This document shows positions 17,163-26,647 of a DNA stretch of 64,000 nucleotides, piece after piece (the first letter of the stretch is position 1; each line of letters begins with the position of its first letter). A program made the translations under genes and the position numbers. Origin of the DNA: Akkermansia muciniphila (lineage in GTDB: Bacteria > Verrucomicrobiota > Verrucomicrobiia > Verrucomicrobiales > Akkermansiaceae); the NCBI RefSeq assembly GCF_002884975.1, contig NZ_PJKB01000001.1, positions 558,001-622,000 of the forward strand, given 5' to 3'. A model generated the notes under the pieces. That model was not told where the DNA came from, searched no databases, and was given only the letters and a program-made list of their open reading frames with translations.

Positions 17163-19124
17163 TTATAGCTCCTTTATTCCTATTTCCTTTAAATAATAAT
17201 AAATACCATCATAAAAGGAGCATTGCCGAGTCAAATCCGCGTCACAACCTTCTGGTATAAAGATCACAAATCCTTGTCGGGCCCGTGTCAATAAGACACG
17301 GTAGGTATTTTTAAGATAGAGCTGGGCATCTCTTTTACCTACTGTTTTCCAGCTAGATCCTGTAAAGTTGTAAGATTTAAAATGTCCGTTTTCAATGCGG
17401 TAATCTGCGTCCCACGCTACAATGGCCCAATCAATTTCCAAGCCTTGAATATCAAATTCCGTGGCCGTATCTTCCAGGAAATAGGAAGAACGGACGTCCT
17501 CCTTACCATTTAAAAACCAGTTTTCTGCCTGAATACTACTTTGTACCCAAATTCCAAATTGGCGTAAACGTTTGGCCCCAGAACTGGCAATGACTCCATA
17601 ACGTTCTGTTCCTCTAGCTTGCTCTCGTATCCATTGACGCGCTTTTTCCAGGTTACGAGTAAGCACAATGGGATAGTTAGATGAGAGGGCAGAATAGAGG
17701 TGCTGGGCTGCTGGCAAATCTTTATCCAAGAGTGATTTTACAAATGCTGAGACTTGTTCATTCCGGAAAGAACGGATAGAAATAGAAAGGTGCAGGTCTG
17801 TGGTTTCATAAAGAGGTAACCCTTTAAAGAAAGTTTTAAGGGAGGTTCCTCTCGTATATTCTGTGTCAGAGATTTGAGGAGAGGCATAAACATTCCAATG
17901 GGGAAAACGTTCCCTTAACGCGTCAAACCAAGCAGGCAATCCTGCTTCTCCTGTGTGGATTTCTTGCCCCCCTCCGATTAAACAGATAATAACTGCCCAA
18001 TCTTGGTGGCGGTCCATTACACTAATTAGAAATTCAGGTTCAGACATGTCCCATGAAAGGCCATGGCGTTTCAGCATAAACTTAGCCGTTTGTTCTTTTG
18101 TCCAAGCACGTTGTGCCTCGTCAAAAATGGCTACTTTCTCCGCAGGAGCTTTGGTAGTGGGAGGTAAGGCTGCATTACGAAAGTGATGAATGTTCTGAAT
18201 AAAGGCAGAAACTTTTCTTTTAGATTCTGTTTTTGTAATTTCACCTTTAGAACGTGTAACTTCATCCCGCGTCAGAGCTTCTCGTAAGACAGAAACTAAT
18301 GGACCATTACCGGAAAGAAAAACAGCATGTTCTTGTTCATCATATTGATGCCGTTCATTGGCAATGTTAAGACCTACCAACGTTTTTCCTGCACCAGGCA
18401 CTCCTGTGACAAAGCAAATAGATTTTTCATGGTTTTGTTTACTTTGATCAATAATACGGTTCAGTGTCTGTGTGGTACGGCTCAAGTTGTAAGCTCCCGC
18501 ATCACTCCGTGAAATTTCTTTAACATCATGCCCACGGTAAAGCGCTTGTGCTGCTTCAATAATGGTTGGAGTTGGCATGTATGGTGAAGCTAGCCATTGT
18601 TCAAAAGAGAACTCCTCATCAAATAACTGATCAGTAAGCTTTCTTAAGGTGGGACCTAAAGTATCAGCATTACAGAAAAGAGGGTGATGTACTCCATCTT
18701 CGTATGCTTTAAGTTCATGTTCCTTAGGGGGAGCGTTAGTGCAAACAACAAGAGGGATAATTTTCTTATGGTGGCTCTCTTGATGAAAATATTTAAGAGC
18801 CAGGGCATAGTCTACTACCTGATCCCTAGCGTATCTGGGATAGTATGTTTCTCCTACTTTAAATTCAAGGATGTAGAGAATACCTGCATAGGCTATCACT
18901 ACGTCTATCCGTTCTCCAATACGGGGAATTGTGTATTCAAAGGCCAGTGAACCAGTAGGAAGATCTTGAAGAACGTGTTGGAGTAATTTGATTTCGTGAA
19001 TCCATGAATCACGCAGATTTTGTTCTAAGTTAAATGAGTTATTAACAGCAAGTTGACCTAAAATTTCTTCTAGAGATTGGGTACAAAATGAGTGTATATC
19101 ATTAGAATAATAGGCTTGTTGCAT
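17163..19124 (-). CDS. PD-(D/E)xK nuclease-like domain fused to DUF2075 P-loop helicase domain
   Basis: 653 residues. The N-terminal domain (about 1-140) has a nuclease-like signature: E63, D74 in RIDVVIAY and E87-x-K89 in LEFKVGE, followed by Q102 in a helix. The second part is the DUF2075 (Schlafen group 3-like) ATPase, with Walker A GVPGAGKT (241-248), Walker B DE (335-336) in VAIFDEAQRAW, and later GSSWKTVGKRD and YRVLLTRARQGFVIFIP, the superfamily 1 motif VI region. It probably acts on DNA or RNA with ATP. Hand counts of two 60-base samples give about 40-45% GC against about 62% in the neighbouring fhs gene, a sign of transfer. A defence role is plausible but unproven. Confidence 0.8.
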   Translation of the reverse strand: MQQAYYSNDIHSFCTQSLEEILGQLAVNNSFNLEQNLRDSWIHEIKLLQHVLQDLPTGSLAFEYTIPRIGERIDVVIAYAGILYILEFKVGETYYPRYARDQVVDYALALKYFHQESHHKKIIPLVVCTNAPPKEHELKAYEDGVHHPLFCNADTLGPTLRKLTDQLFDEEFSFEQWLASPYMPTPTIIEAAQALYRGHDVKEISRSDAGAYNLSRTTQTLNRIIDQSKQNHEKSICFVTGVPGAGKTLVGLNIANERHQYDEQEHAVFLSGNGPLVSVLREALTRDEVTRSKGEITKTESKRKVSAFIQNIHHFRNAALPPTTKAPAEKVAIFDEAQRAWTKEQTAKFMLKRHGLSWDMSEPEFLISVMDRHQDWAVIICLIGGGQEIHTGEAGLPAWFDALRERFPHWNVYASPQISDTEYTRGTSLKTFFKGLPLYETTDLHLSISIRSFRNEQVSAFVKSLLDKDLPAAQHLYSALSSNYPIVLTRNLEKARQWIREQARGTERYGVIASSGAKRLRQFGIWVQSSIQAENWFLNGKEDVRSSYFLEDTATEFDIQGLEIDWAIVAWDADYRIENGHFKSYNFTGSSWKTVGKRDAQLYLKNTYRVLLTRARQGFVIFIPEGCDADLTRQCSFYDGIYYYLKEIGIKEL

Positions 19125-19157
19125 CTTCTCTAGAGTAGTTGAACAAAATCAGGAGAA

Positions 19158-20075
19158 TCAGTCCATATTCAGGCGCTTGCGGATGTCACGGTCCAGCTGT
19201 TCCCATTCCGGCAGGGAGGCTCCGGCCTGGTGCGCCTTGGCGAGGGGATCGCCCCAGATGGCCGTATATTCAATGGGGCGCCCTGCGTTGTAGTCCACGG
19301 CGCTGGACGGGATGAAGGAGCCCATGCTTTCCGTGCGGGAAAGGTGGAATTCCACCAGATCGTCAGGCAGGGTGTAGCCGCGGGCCCTGGCCGCCTGCAC
19401 TACTTCCTCCATGATGCGGCGCGCCCGGGCGACGTTTTCCGGGTTTTGATAGAGTTCCGCAATGCTGATGCCGCCCAGCGCCAGGCACAGCCCGTTGAAC
19501 GGGATGTTCCAGACGAGCTTGTACCACTGGATTTGCTCCGCGGCGTCAAAGGCGCGCGTCTTGATGCCGGCGCTGGCAAACAATTCGGAGAGTTCCCGGG
19601 CCTTTTCAGAGCCTTCCGGAGAGGGGACGAAGGGGGCAAACTGGATGTTGCCGCCTTCCAGATGGGTGACGTGGCCCGGTTCCGCGCGCATGGCGCAGAT
19701 GAAGCAGAGGCCCACATAGATGCGGTCAGCCGGGATGATGCGGGCGATTTCTTCTGCGTTCCCCATGCCGTTTTGCAGGGTCACCACGACCGTATCCGGT
19801 CCCATCAACGGGGGAAGAGCTTTGGCGAACCCGGCATTTGCCGTGCTTTTCCACGCAACCACGACGAGGTCCACCGGCCCAACTTCCGCCGGGTTCCGGT
19901 ATACCTTGACATGGGGCAGGGAGATGTCTCCATGCAGGCTTTTGACTTCCAGGCCGTGTTCTTTCAGGTAGCCGTATTCCGAACGTACAATGAAGGAGAC
20001 GTCCTGGCCAGATTCCTGAAGCCTGGCTCCGTAGTAGCAGCCGAGGGCCCCGGCTCCCAGAATGGCGATTTTCAT
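19158..20075 (-). CDS. panE: 2-dehydropantoate 2-reductase (ketopantoate reductase family)
   Basis: 305 residues. The NADPH-binding motif GAGALGCYYGARL is at the very N-terminus (7-19). The core has VVAWKST, where K is the proposed catalytic lysine, and TLQNGMGN. The C-terminal domain has KLVWNIPFNGLCLAL and RTESMGSFIPSSAVDYNAGRP (in part), including the E and S of the substrate site. It would reduce ketopantoate to pantoate for coenzyme A synthesis. Related ApbA/PanE-fold reductases with other substrates exist, so the exact role is likely rather than certain. Confidence 0.85.
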   Translation of the reverse strand: MKIAILGAGALGCYYGARLQESGQDVSFIVRSEYGYLKEHGLEVKSLHGDISLPHVKVYRNPAEVGPVDLVVVAWKSTANAGFAKALPPLMGPDTVVVTLQNGMGNAEEIARIIPADRIYVGLCFICAMRAEPGHVTHLEGGNIQFAPFVPSPEGSEKARELSELFASAGIKTRAFDAAEQIQWYKLVWNIPFNGLCLALGGISIAELYQNPENVARARRIMEEVVQAARARGYTLPDDLVEFHLSRTESMGSFIPSSAVDYNAGRPIEYTAIWGDPLAKAHQAGASLPEWEQLDRDIRKRLNMD

Positions 20076-20113
20076 GGTGTGCGGTGAGGTGTTGATTCTT
20101 GCGTTGAGATTGT

Positions 20114-21736
20114 TCAGAGTCCCTGGACGTTGCCTTTGTTGTCCAGATAGATGTGCATGGCGTTGGGGGAGACGGGCAGGGCGGGCATGCGCATGATTTC
20201 CCCGCAGAGGGCCACCAGGAAGCCGGCTCCGTTAGCGATTTCAAAGTCGCGGACGGTAACGGTGAAGCCGGTGGGGCGTCCGCGGAGGCGGCTATTGTCG
20301 GAAAGGGAGTTCTGGGTTTTTGCCATGCAGATGGGCAGGTCCGTGAGGCGGCTGGCTTCAAACTGGGTCAGCTTCTTTTTGGCCGCGGGCGTCAGTTCCA
20401 CGCCGTCCGCACCGTAAATGCTGCGGGCGATGATGTTGAGTTTTTCTTCCACCGGAAGGGCGGATTCATACAGGGGCTTGAAGGGGGTGGAGGGCGTTTC
20501 CGCGGCTTCCACCACCATTTGGGCCAGGTCTTTGCCGCCTTCCCCTCCCTGGGAGAAGATGTCCGCAATGGCGCAGGGGATGCCGCGTTCCGCACAGTGC
20601 GCCACGATGGCGTCCAGTTCCTCCTGGGAGTCGTCAAAGAATTTGTTGACGGCCACCACCACGGGCCGCTTGTAGTGGGCGGCGGCGTCCAGATGGGCGT
20701 CCAGGTTGGCGAGGCCTTTTTTCAGTGCGGCCACGTCCGTGTTTTTCAGGTCCGCCAGGGCGGTGCCTCCGTGCATTTTCAGGGCGCGCGCCGTAGCTAC
20801 GATCACGATGGCCGCCGGGTCCAAGCCGGACTGGCGGCATTTGATGTCCAGGAATTTTTCCGCACCCAGGTCAAAGGCGAAGCCGGCTTCCGTGACGGCA
20901 TAGTCACCGAAGTGCAGGGCCATTTTGGTAGCCAGCACGGAGTTGCAGCCGTGGGCGATGTTGGCGAACGGGCCGCCGTGCAGGAAGCAGGGCACGCCTT
21001 CCACGGTCTGCACCAGGTTGGGCATCAGGGCGTCTTTCAGCAGGGCCATGACGGAGCCGGTAATGCCCAGTTCCCGCGCGAACACGGGCTTGTCATCCGA
21101 CGTGAAGCCGATGACGATGCGGTTGATGCGGTCTTCCATGTCCTTGTAGGAGGTAGCGAGGCAGAGGCATGCCATGATTTCCGAAGCCGGGGTGATGTCA
21201 AAGCCCGTTTCACGCGGAAAGCCCTGCTTGTTAAGTCCCACGATGACGGAGCGCAGGGAGCGGTCATTCATGTCCATGACGCGCTTCCAGGTGACTTTGC
21301 GTTCGTCAATGTTCAGCGTGTGGAAGAACATGGCGTTGTCAAGGATGGCGCTGATCAGGTTGTGGGCGGACGTGATGGCATGGAAGTCCCCCGTGAAGTG
21401 CATGTTGATTTCATCCGGAGGCGTCAGGGAGCTTTTACCGCCGCCGGTGGCACCGCCCTTGCGGCCGAATACCGGGCCCATGGAGGGCTGGCGGAGCGCC
21501 AGGCAGGCTTTTTTACCGATGGCCTGCAGTCCCTGCGCCAAACCGATGGAAACGGTGGTTTTTCCTTCTCCGGAAGGGGTGGGCGTGATGGCGGAGACCA
21601 GGATAAGTTTGCCGGGAGCGGACGGCTTGTTCAGTACGTCCAGGGAAATCTTGGCCTTGTTGCGGCCGAAGGGGATCACGTCGTTTTCATCGACGCCCAG
21701 CTTGTTGACACAATCGGAGAATGCAGGTGTGACCAT
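20114..21736 (-). CDS. fhs: Formate--tetrahydrofolate ligase
   Basis: 540 residues from ATG 21736; an upstream extension of the frame overlaps the neighbouring gene and is not homologous. It makes 10-formyl-THF from formate, THF and ATP in one-carbon metabolism. The ATP loop TPTPSGEGKTT, the GGAxGGGxSxLxPxDExNxHFTGD-type block around residues 105-130, and the C-terminal catalytic GEGGKDLA segment are all recognisable. It is close to the usual length of about 555. Confidence 0.96.
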   Translation of the reverse strand: MVTPAFSDCVNKLGVDENDVIPFGRNKAKISLDVLNKPSAPGKLILVSAITPTPSGEGKTTVSIGLAQGLQAIGKKACLALRQPSMGPVFGRKGGATGGGKSSLTPPDEINMHFTGDFHAITSAHNLISAILDNAMFFHTLNIDERKVTWKRVMDMNDRSLRSVIVGLNKQGFPRETGFDITPASEIMACLCLATSYKDMEDRINRIVIGFTSDDKPVFARELGITGSVMALLKDALMPNLVQTVEGVPCFLHGGPFANIAHGCNSVLATKMALHFGDYAVTEAGFAFDLGAEKFLDIKCRQSGLDPAAIVIVATARALKMHGGTALADLKNTDVAALKKGLANLDAHLDAAAHYKRPVVVAVNKFFDDSQEELDAIVAHCAERGIPCAIADIFSQGGEGGKDLAQMVVEAAETPSTPFKPLYESALPVEEKLNIIARSIYGADGVELTPAAKKKLTQFEASRLTDLPICMAKTQNSLSDNSRLRGRPTGFTVTVRDFEIANGAGFLVALCGEIMRMPALPVSPNAMHIYLDNKGNVQGL

Positions 21737-21920
21737 GAATGCATGATGACGGAAGCCCTCTCTTTTTGCAAGAAGGTTCAGGGGCATTCCGGACCTTGCA
21801 TAAGGAACCTGCGCCGGATGGATGAACACGGCTTCCACCCTGTGCTCCTGAAGTGGGCCGGGCCATTCCGGGGAGCGCCACCGGGAGCCTGTGATGGCCA
21901 GCTGCGCCAAGCCGGGGAAT

Positions 21921-22520
21921 TCAGGAACCGGCATCCTGTTTTGCCACATTCAGCACGGGGCGGTAGTGGCCCGTGATGGTATAAAGGAACAGGCAGTCTT
22001 CCTCCTGCGTGCCGCAGCCGATGTTGTGAATGATCAGCGGCGTGCCTTCCTCCGTCTTTTTGTCGGAAACGATGCCGATATGGGGAACCGCATCCCCAAG
22101 GTTCCAGGTAACCAGGTCTCCGGGCCTGTAGTCCGCCGCTGTTTTAGTGATGGGGACGGACCATCCCTGACGGCTGAAGAAGGTGCGGAGGTTGGGTACC
22201 CTCCGGTGGTCAATGCTGCGGTCCGTGGTTTTCAGGCCCCAGTTTTTAGGGTATTTGGAGAAGTGGGCCTTCATATCCTCATGCACGGCTTTCTGAAGGT
22301 CCAAGCCAAAGGCCCTCATGGCGCGGATGACCACGTCCGTGCACACTCCGGTTTCCCTGGGAACATCCCCGTTGGGGTAGGGGATGGACTGGTAGCCTCC
22401 GTTATAGGAGACCGTTATTCCTATCTGTTCGCGAGCCTTGGCGGCCAGCGCGGCGTTGTCCGCCATCAGGCACGCGGAACAGGAGAGGAGCAGGAGGGAG
22501 AGAAGGGCGGGTATTTTCAT
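21921..22520 (-). CDS. DUF1287 exported protein (NlpC/P60-like fold)
   Basis: 199 residues with a signal peptide ending about residue 20. The mature part carries the DUF1287 pattern: YNGGYQSIPYPNGDVPRETGVCTDVVIRA (key C in GVCTD), then IDHRRVPNL, and PGDLVTWNL followed by PHIGIVSD. The Cys and His residues match a cysteine-protease-like arrangement, so it may hydrolyse a cell-wall or peptide bond in the periplasm. The start of fhs lies 184 bases downstream, and purD precedes it by 27 bases on the same strand. Confidence 0.85.
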   Translation of the reverse strand: MKIPALLSLLLLSCSACLMADNAALAAKAREQIGITVSYNGGYQSIPYPNGDVPRETGVCTDVVIRAMRAFGLDLQKAVHEDMKAHFSKYPKNWGLKTTDRSIDHRRVPNLRTFFSRQGWSVPITKTAADYRPGDLVTWNLGDAVPHIGIVSDKKTEEGTPLIIHNIGCGTQEEDCLFLYTITGHYRPVLNVAKQDAGS

Positions 22521-22547
22521 GGGGTAGCCGGGTGGGGATGGGGAAAA

Positions 22548-23804
22548 TCAGACGAAGCTGGTAAAGCCTATGTCCGGACGGCGCTGCATGCCGTCAAATT
22601 TGACCTTCTTGGTTTCATTATGGGCGCGCTGGCGCGCTTCTGACAGGGTTTCTCCCTGCGCCACCACGGCCAGCACGCGGCCGCCGTTGGTTTCATAACA
22701 GTTTTTGTCCGCGTTCCATTTGGTGCCCGCGTGGTAAACGGAGGCGTTCACCACGTCGTCCAGCCCCTGGATGCAGTCACCGGAATGGGAGGTTTCCGGG
22801 TACCCCCGGGAGGCCAGCACGCAGCAGACGCTCCACCCGTTTTGGAAGGAGATTTCTTCCGGGGTGAATTCCCCCCTGGCTCCATGGAGGCAGAAGGAGG
22901 CCAGGTCTCCGGAAAGCAGGGGCATGACAGCCTGGCATTCCGGGTCGCCAAAGCGGCAGTTGTATTCAATCACCTTGGGCCCGTTCGGGGTCAGCATCAG
23001 GCCGAAGTACAGGAAGCCGCGGTAGGGCAGTCCGTCCTTTTTCAGTCCGGCTACCGTGGGGGCCACGATTTCCTTTTCAATGCGTTCCAGCATGTCAGGT
23101 TCCACGAGCCGGCGTGAGGCCACGGCGCCCATGCCGCCTGTATTGGGGCCCGCGTCGCCTTCCTTGAGGCGCTTGTAGTCGCGCGCCGGGCAGAGGATGA
23201 GGTAATGGTCATCCACCAGGGCGCCGAAGATGGATACTTCCGGCCCCGTTAAAAATTCTTCCACCAGCAGTCGTCCTTCACCGAAGCGCCTGTCCGTAAA
23301 TACTTCCTTCAGGAACGCGTCCGCTTCCTCCCTGGTCATGCAGACGGCCACGCCCTTGCCGGCGGCCAGACCGTCAAATTTCAGCACGGTGGGGTAAACG
23401 CCGCCGATGAATTGCTGCGCCTCCTCCAGGGTGGCGGCCACACGGGCCTGTCCGGTGGGGATTTGGTGGCGGAGCAGGAATTCCTTGGCAAATTCCTTGC
23501 TGGCTTCCAGCTGGGCGCTTTCCTTCACGGGGCCCCAGCAGGGGATGCCGACACGGGCACAGGCGTTCGCCAGGCCTTCATCCTTCACCAGATAGCTTTC
23601 CTCCCCGGCTACGCAGAGGTCCACTTTATTGGAAACCATCCAGTCGATCAGCGTAGGCAGATCCCTGGCGGGGATGGGGGTGGCCAGGCGGTTGATGGCG
23701 TCGCTGCCCGGGAAACAGTACATTTCCGGGGCGGAGGGGGATTCCTTGAGAGCCTTGACCAGTGCGTGTTCACGCCCACCTTTTCCAATGACGGCTATTT
23801 TCAT
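22548..23804 (-). CDS. purD: Phosphoribosylamine--glycine ligase
   Basis: 418 residues from ATG 23804, chosen because the family begins MKIAVIGKGGREHAL. It joins glycine to phosphoribosylamine using ATP, the second step of purine synthesis. The ATP-grasp features are clear: PTVLKFDGLAAGKGV, LVEEFLTGPEVS, the PNTGGMGA block, and the metal site in VIEYNCRFGDPECQ. The length is normal. It is probably co-transcribed with the DUF1287 gene. Confidence 0.96.
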   Translation of the reverse strand: MKIAVIGKGGREHALVKALKESPSAPEMYCFPGSDAINRLATPIPARDLPTLIDWMVSNKVDLCVAGEESYLVKDEGLANACARVGIPCWGPVKESAQLEASKEFAKEFLLRHQIPTGQARVAATLEEAQQFIGGVYPTVLKFDGLAAGKGVAVCMTREEADAFLKEVFTDRRFGEGRLLVEEFLTGPEVSIFGALVDDHYLILCPARDYKRLKEGDAGPNTGGMGAVASRRLVEPDMLERIEKEIVAPTVAGLKKDGLPYRGFLYFGLMLTPNGPKVIEYNCRFGDPECQAVMPLLSGDLASFCLHGARGEFTPEEISFQNGWSVCCVLASRGYPETSHSGDCIQGLDDVVNASVYHAGTKWNADKNCYETNGGRVLAVVAQGETLSEARQRAHNETKKVKFDGMQRRPDIGFTSFV

Positions 23805-23994
23805 ACGCGGGAAGTATGCCGGGACGGACCTGTTTTGCCAAGCTGAAATGAACGGGAAGCGCGCTCCGTCAACTGGTGAAGGGCACTGGGCGTTTCCGTG
23901 CTTTCCCGGGGAATTCATGATTCCGCAGAATATTTTCCTGTGAATGCGCTTCCGCATGGGGAGCGTGCCGCCTCCCCCCGGAATTCAGGGCATG

Positions 23995-24025
23995 AAAAAG
24001 CCGCCTGACACGGAGGAAAGGCGGC
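23995..24025 (-). terminator. Terminator of ssb
   Basis: A 7-bp stem (24000-24006 with 24019-24025) is followed on the minus strand by five T residues (23995-23999), about 30 bases after the ssb stop. Confidence 0.75.
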
Positions 24026-24055
24026 CTGGAAAAAGAAGGGGAGAGCTCCTGGAGT

Positions 24056-24562
24056 TTAGAATGGAATTTCGTCGTCCATATCTCCAAAGTCGTTGGAAGA
24101 CTGATTGTTGGACGGCATGGGGGGAGGATTGTAGTTCTGGGCCGGGCGGGGTTGGGACTGCCCGTAGTTGCTGGAGCGAGGAGCGCCCTGGGACTGCTGG
24201 CGCGGAGCGCCGCCCATGTCGCCTTCACCGCCGCGGGGGAAGAGCTGGATGTTTTCACCGATTACCCGCAGCTTGGTGCGCTTCTGGCCGGAGGCCTTGT
24301 CTTCCCAGGAGTCCAGTTGCAGGCGTCCTTCCACAAAGACTCCGCGGCCCTTGCTGAGGTAGTTGCCGGCCACTTCCGCCTGACGGTTCCAGAGGGTGAC
24401 GTCCACGAAGGTGGTTTCTTCCTGGCGTTCGCTGTTGTCGCCCGCATAGTAGCGGTTGATGGCAAGGCGAATGTCCGTGACGGCGGTGCCCTTGGGGGTG
24501 TAGCGCAGTTCGGGATCAGCGGTCAGGTTGCCCATTAAGAAGACTTTGTTGAGATTGGCCAT
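24056..24562 (-). CDS. ssb: Single-stranded DNA-binding protein
   Basis: 168 residues. The OB fold (1-110) includes NKVFLMGNLTADPELRYTPKG, then FVDVTLWNRQAEVAGNYLSKG (in part) and VEGRLQLDSWED. A Gly/Pro/Gln/Ser linker (about 118-155) leads to the acidic tip DMDDEIPF, which recruits replication and repair proteins. It coats single-stranded DNA as a tetramer. It is the only obvious SSB gene in the window and has its own terminator. Divergent from the tonB operon. Confidence 0.96.
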   Translation of the reverse strand: MANLNKVFLMGNLTADPELRYTPKGTAVTDIRLAINRYYAGDNSERQEETTFVDVTLWNRQAEVAGNYLSKGRGVFVEGRLQLDSWEDKASGQKRTKLRVIGENIQLFPRGGEGDMGGAPRQQSQGAPRSSNYGQSQPRPAQNYNPPPMPSNNQSSNDFGDMDDEIPF

Positions 24563-24754
24563 ATGGGGTGGGTGTTAACGAGGTGTATATGGTAATGTAT
24601 AGGAGAGACGCCTTGCCTGTCGGGGCGTGTGGTTGGTCGCTAGCAACTATGGGCCTGAGCGGGCTCTTGTGCAATACTAAATTGCGGAATCGTCCTTCAA
24701 TCATGTCTCCTTTCTACATTGCATTTGTCATGGAACCGTGAAAACTTTACCTCC

Positions 24755-25972
24755 ATGAGTTTCAAGCAACGACGGCGAAACGGACTGTTCCGGGTTTCCT
24801 GGGGCATGTGCCTGCTGCTGTCCGTGCTTGTGCACCTGTTTTTACTGGCGGGAAGCTACCTGGTTCCGGAGGAATGGCTGGTTTCCCCGCGGCCGCCGGA
24901 AGCGGAAAAGCGGCAGGTGGTGGTGAGCGCCCGCATGGTGAAGAAGGTAGAGGCCCCGCAGGAGGGCCGGAGACAGGCGCCGGAGGAACGCCAGCCTTCC
25001 ATCGTGAAGACCAGTGAGGAGCAGGAGAGCGCCACCAGGCCGGAAACGCCCAAATTCCAGAGCAACAGGAATACGCGGGCGGAAGGCGGCCGCAAGGACC
25101 CGGACAGCAGCAGGGATATGCCTGCGCAGGACGGCGTGGAGCGTGAAAACGGAGAGATTGTCCTTTTTGACCAGGAGAGGCAGGATGGCGATATGAGCCA
25201 CGAGCGGGAAGGCAACAAGGAGGCCGCTCCCGGGGCTTCCGCCAACGTTCCGCCCCAGCCCCTGGAGCCGTCCATGCCTCCCGCGGGGCATCCGGATTCC
25301 ATGGACCCTTCCTCCAACAAGACAGGCGCGCCCGGCAAATCAAGCGAGGAAGGCTTGGCCCGGCAGAACCGCCGCCCCGCGCAGGAAAGGGCCATGCAGC
25401 TTCCCCATGCGGTGACACTGCCCCGGCCCGGCGGCCCGGAAAAGCCGGATCCCCTTGAGGAGCTGGCCAGGAGCATTGCGAAGGGAGCCGAAAATCCCCA
25501 TCTGAATCTTCCGAACCTGAACCTGCCCCCCAATACGCGCCCGGTGCAGAAGCAGCCCCTGTATGACCCCATGTTCAATGCGGAGAGCCAGCCCGGCTTC
25601 AAGACCCATGAGCAGAAGACCAAGCAAACGGGCAAATTCAGTTTCGGGCGCCGTCCCACGCTGGATGTGGAGGCTACGCCCATGGGCATGTACCAGGCGA
25701 TGGTTTACCGGGCCATCGGGGAGCAGTGGTACCGCCAGTGTGACTTGAACCGGGACCTGATCGTTACCGGGACCGTGCGCATCCGCATCCTGATCGGCAA
25801 GAATGGCAAGGTCTCCTCCATGCGTCAAACTTCCCGCGTGGGGGCCAGTGAGGTGCAGAAATCCTTCACTTTCCTCGCCATTAAGCTCGCGCGGCTTCCC
25901 GCGATGCCGCCGGAAGTGAAGAGCACGCTCGTCGGGGAGTCCCTGGAAATGTATTTCGACTTTAATTTCTAA
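24755..25972 (+). CDS. TonB/TolA-type energy-transducing protein
   Basis: 405 residues from ATG 24755 (MSFKQRRR). A cytoplasmic basic tip is followed by one membrane helix (about 15-34), a long charged, Pro-rich periplasmic spacer (35-300), and a C-terminal domain. The C-terminal part (YQAMVYRAIGEQWYRQC, then GTVRIRILIGKNGKVSSM) has the TonB/TolA C-terminal style. With ExbB and ExbD immediately downstream, it should carry proton-motive energy to outer-membrane transporters. The spacer is low in complexity and may vary in length between strains. Confidence 0.85.
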   Translation: MSFKQRRRNGLFRVSWGMCLLLSVLVHLFLLAGSYLVPEEWLVSPRPPEAEKRQVVVSARMVKKVEAPQEGRRQAPEERQPSIVKTSEEQESATRPETPKFQSNRNTRAEGGRKDPDSSRDMPAQDGVERENGEIVLFDQERQDGDMSHEREGNKEAAPGASANVPPQPLEPSMPPAGHPDSMDPSSNKTGAPGKSSEEGLARQNRRPAQERAMQLPHAVTLPRPGGPEKPDPLEELARSIAKGAENPHLNLPNLNLPPNTRPVQKQPLYDPMFNAESQPGFKTHEQKTKQTGKFSFGRRPTLDVEATPMGMYQAMVYRAIGEQWYRQCDLNRDLIVTGTVRIRILIGKNGKVSSMRQTSRVGASEVQKSFTFLAIKLARLPAMPPEVKSTLVGESLEMYFDFNF

Positions 25973-26013
25973 TAACCTACCATCCTACAAACACTATTCA
26001 CTGATACATCATT

Positions 26014-26640
26014 ATGAACTTTATCAAGGATTGCATCATATTCTTCCAGGCAGGCGGCGTCTTCATGTATCCGCTGGCGGCCTGTTCCATCCTCCTCATT
26101 GCGGCCGTCATTTACCGCATGTTCAATATGAAGAGGAGCATCATCTGCCCCGCCAGGCTGATCCGGGCCGTGGAACAGTACACCGGCGGCTCCCTGGAGC
26201 GCGGTGAGCTGGAGAAGATCGCCGCGGCTTCCAATTCCGTGGAAGGCCGCCTGGTGCTGGAGGCACTGAATTCCCCCCTGGAGGATGAAGCCTCCCTGAA
26301 GGAGATGATCCAGGTGAAGGCCCGTGAAGAATTCGTGATGCTCCAGGCGGGCCTCCCCCTGCTGGACATGATTGTAATGATTGCCCCCATGTTCGGCATT
26401 CTGGGGACGGCCAGCGGCCTGGTACAGATTTTCAGCGTGTTCGGCATGGATGAAAGCCACGGCATGATTGCCCAGGGGATTGCCCAGGCGCTGAATACGA
26501 CGATCGCCGGCCTTGCCATCGCCACTCCCGCCGTAATCGCGCACGTTTATTATTCCCGCAAGCTGGAGCGCATCTCCGCCTCCATGGAAGTCCTGCTGAC
26601 GGAGCTGATTTCCTTCCGCTGCCATCATCCCCAACACTGA
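26014..26640 (+). CDS. exbB: MotA/TolQ/ExbB proton channel protein
   Basis: 208 residues with three membrane segments: about 10-33, 110-135 and 155-180. The family core PLLDMIVMIAPMFGILGTASGLVQIF is followed by GIAQALNTTIAGLAIATPAV (in part), in which the conserved small-residue helices line the channel. It forms the pentameric stator of the Ton system, with the ExbD dimer inside. It lies 41 bases after the tonB-like gene and 7 bases before exbD, so the three are an operon. Confidence 0.92.
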   Translation: MNFIKDCIIFFQAGGVFMYPLAACSILLIAAVIYRMFNMKRSIICPARLIRAVEQYTGGSLERGELEKIAAASNSVEGRLVLEALNSPLEDEASLKEMIQVKAREEFVMLQAGLPLLDMIVMIAPMFGILGTASGLVQIFSVFGMDESHGMIAQGIAQALNTTIAGLAIATPAVIAHVYYSRKLERISASMEVLLTELISFRCHHPQH

Positions 26641-26647
26641 CCCGGCC

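Noticed and set aside
20153-21976. A 607-codon plus-strand frame opposite fhs
   Set aside because: Antisense shadow; composition is abnormal and the minus strand carries all fhs motifs.
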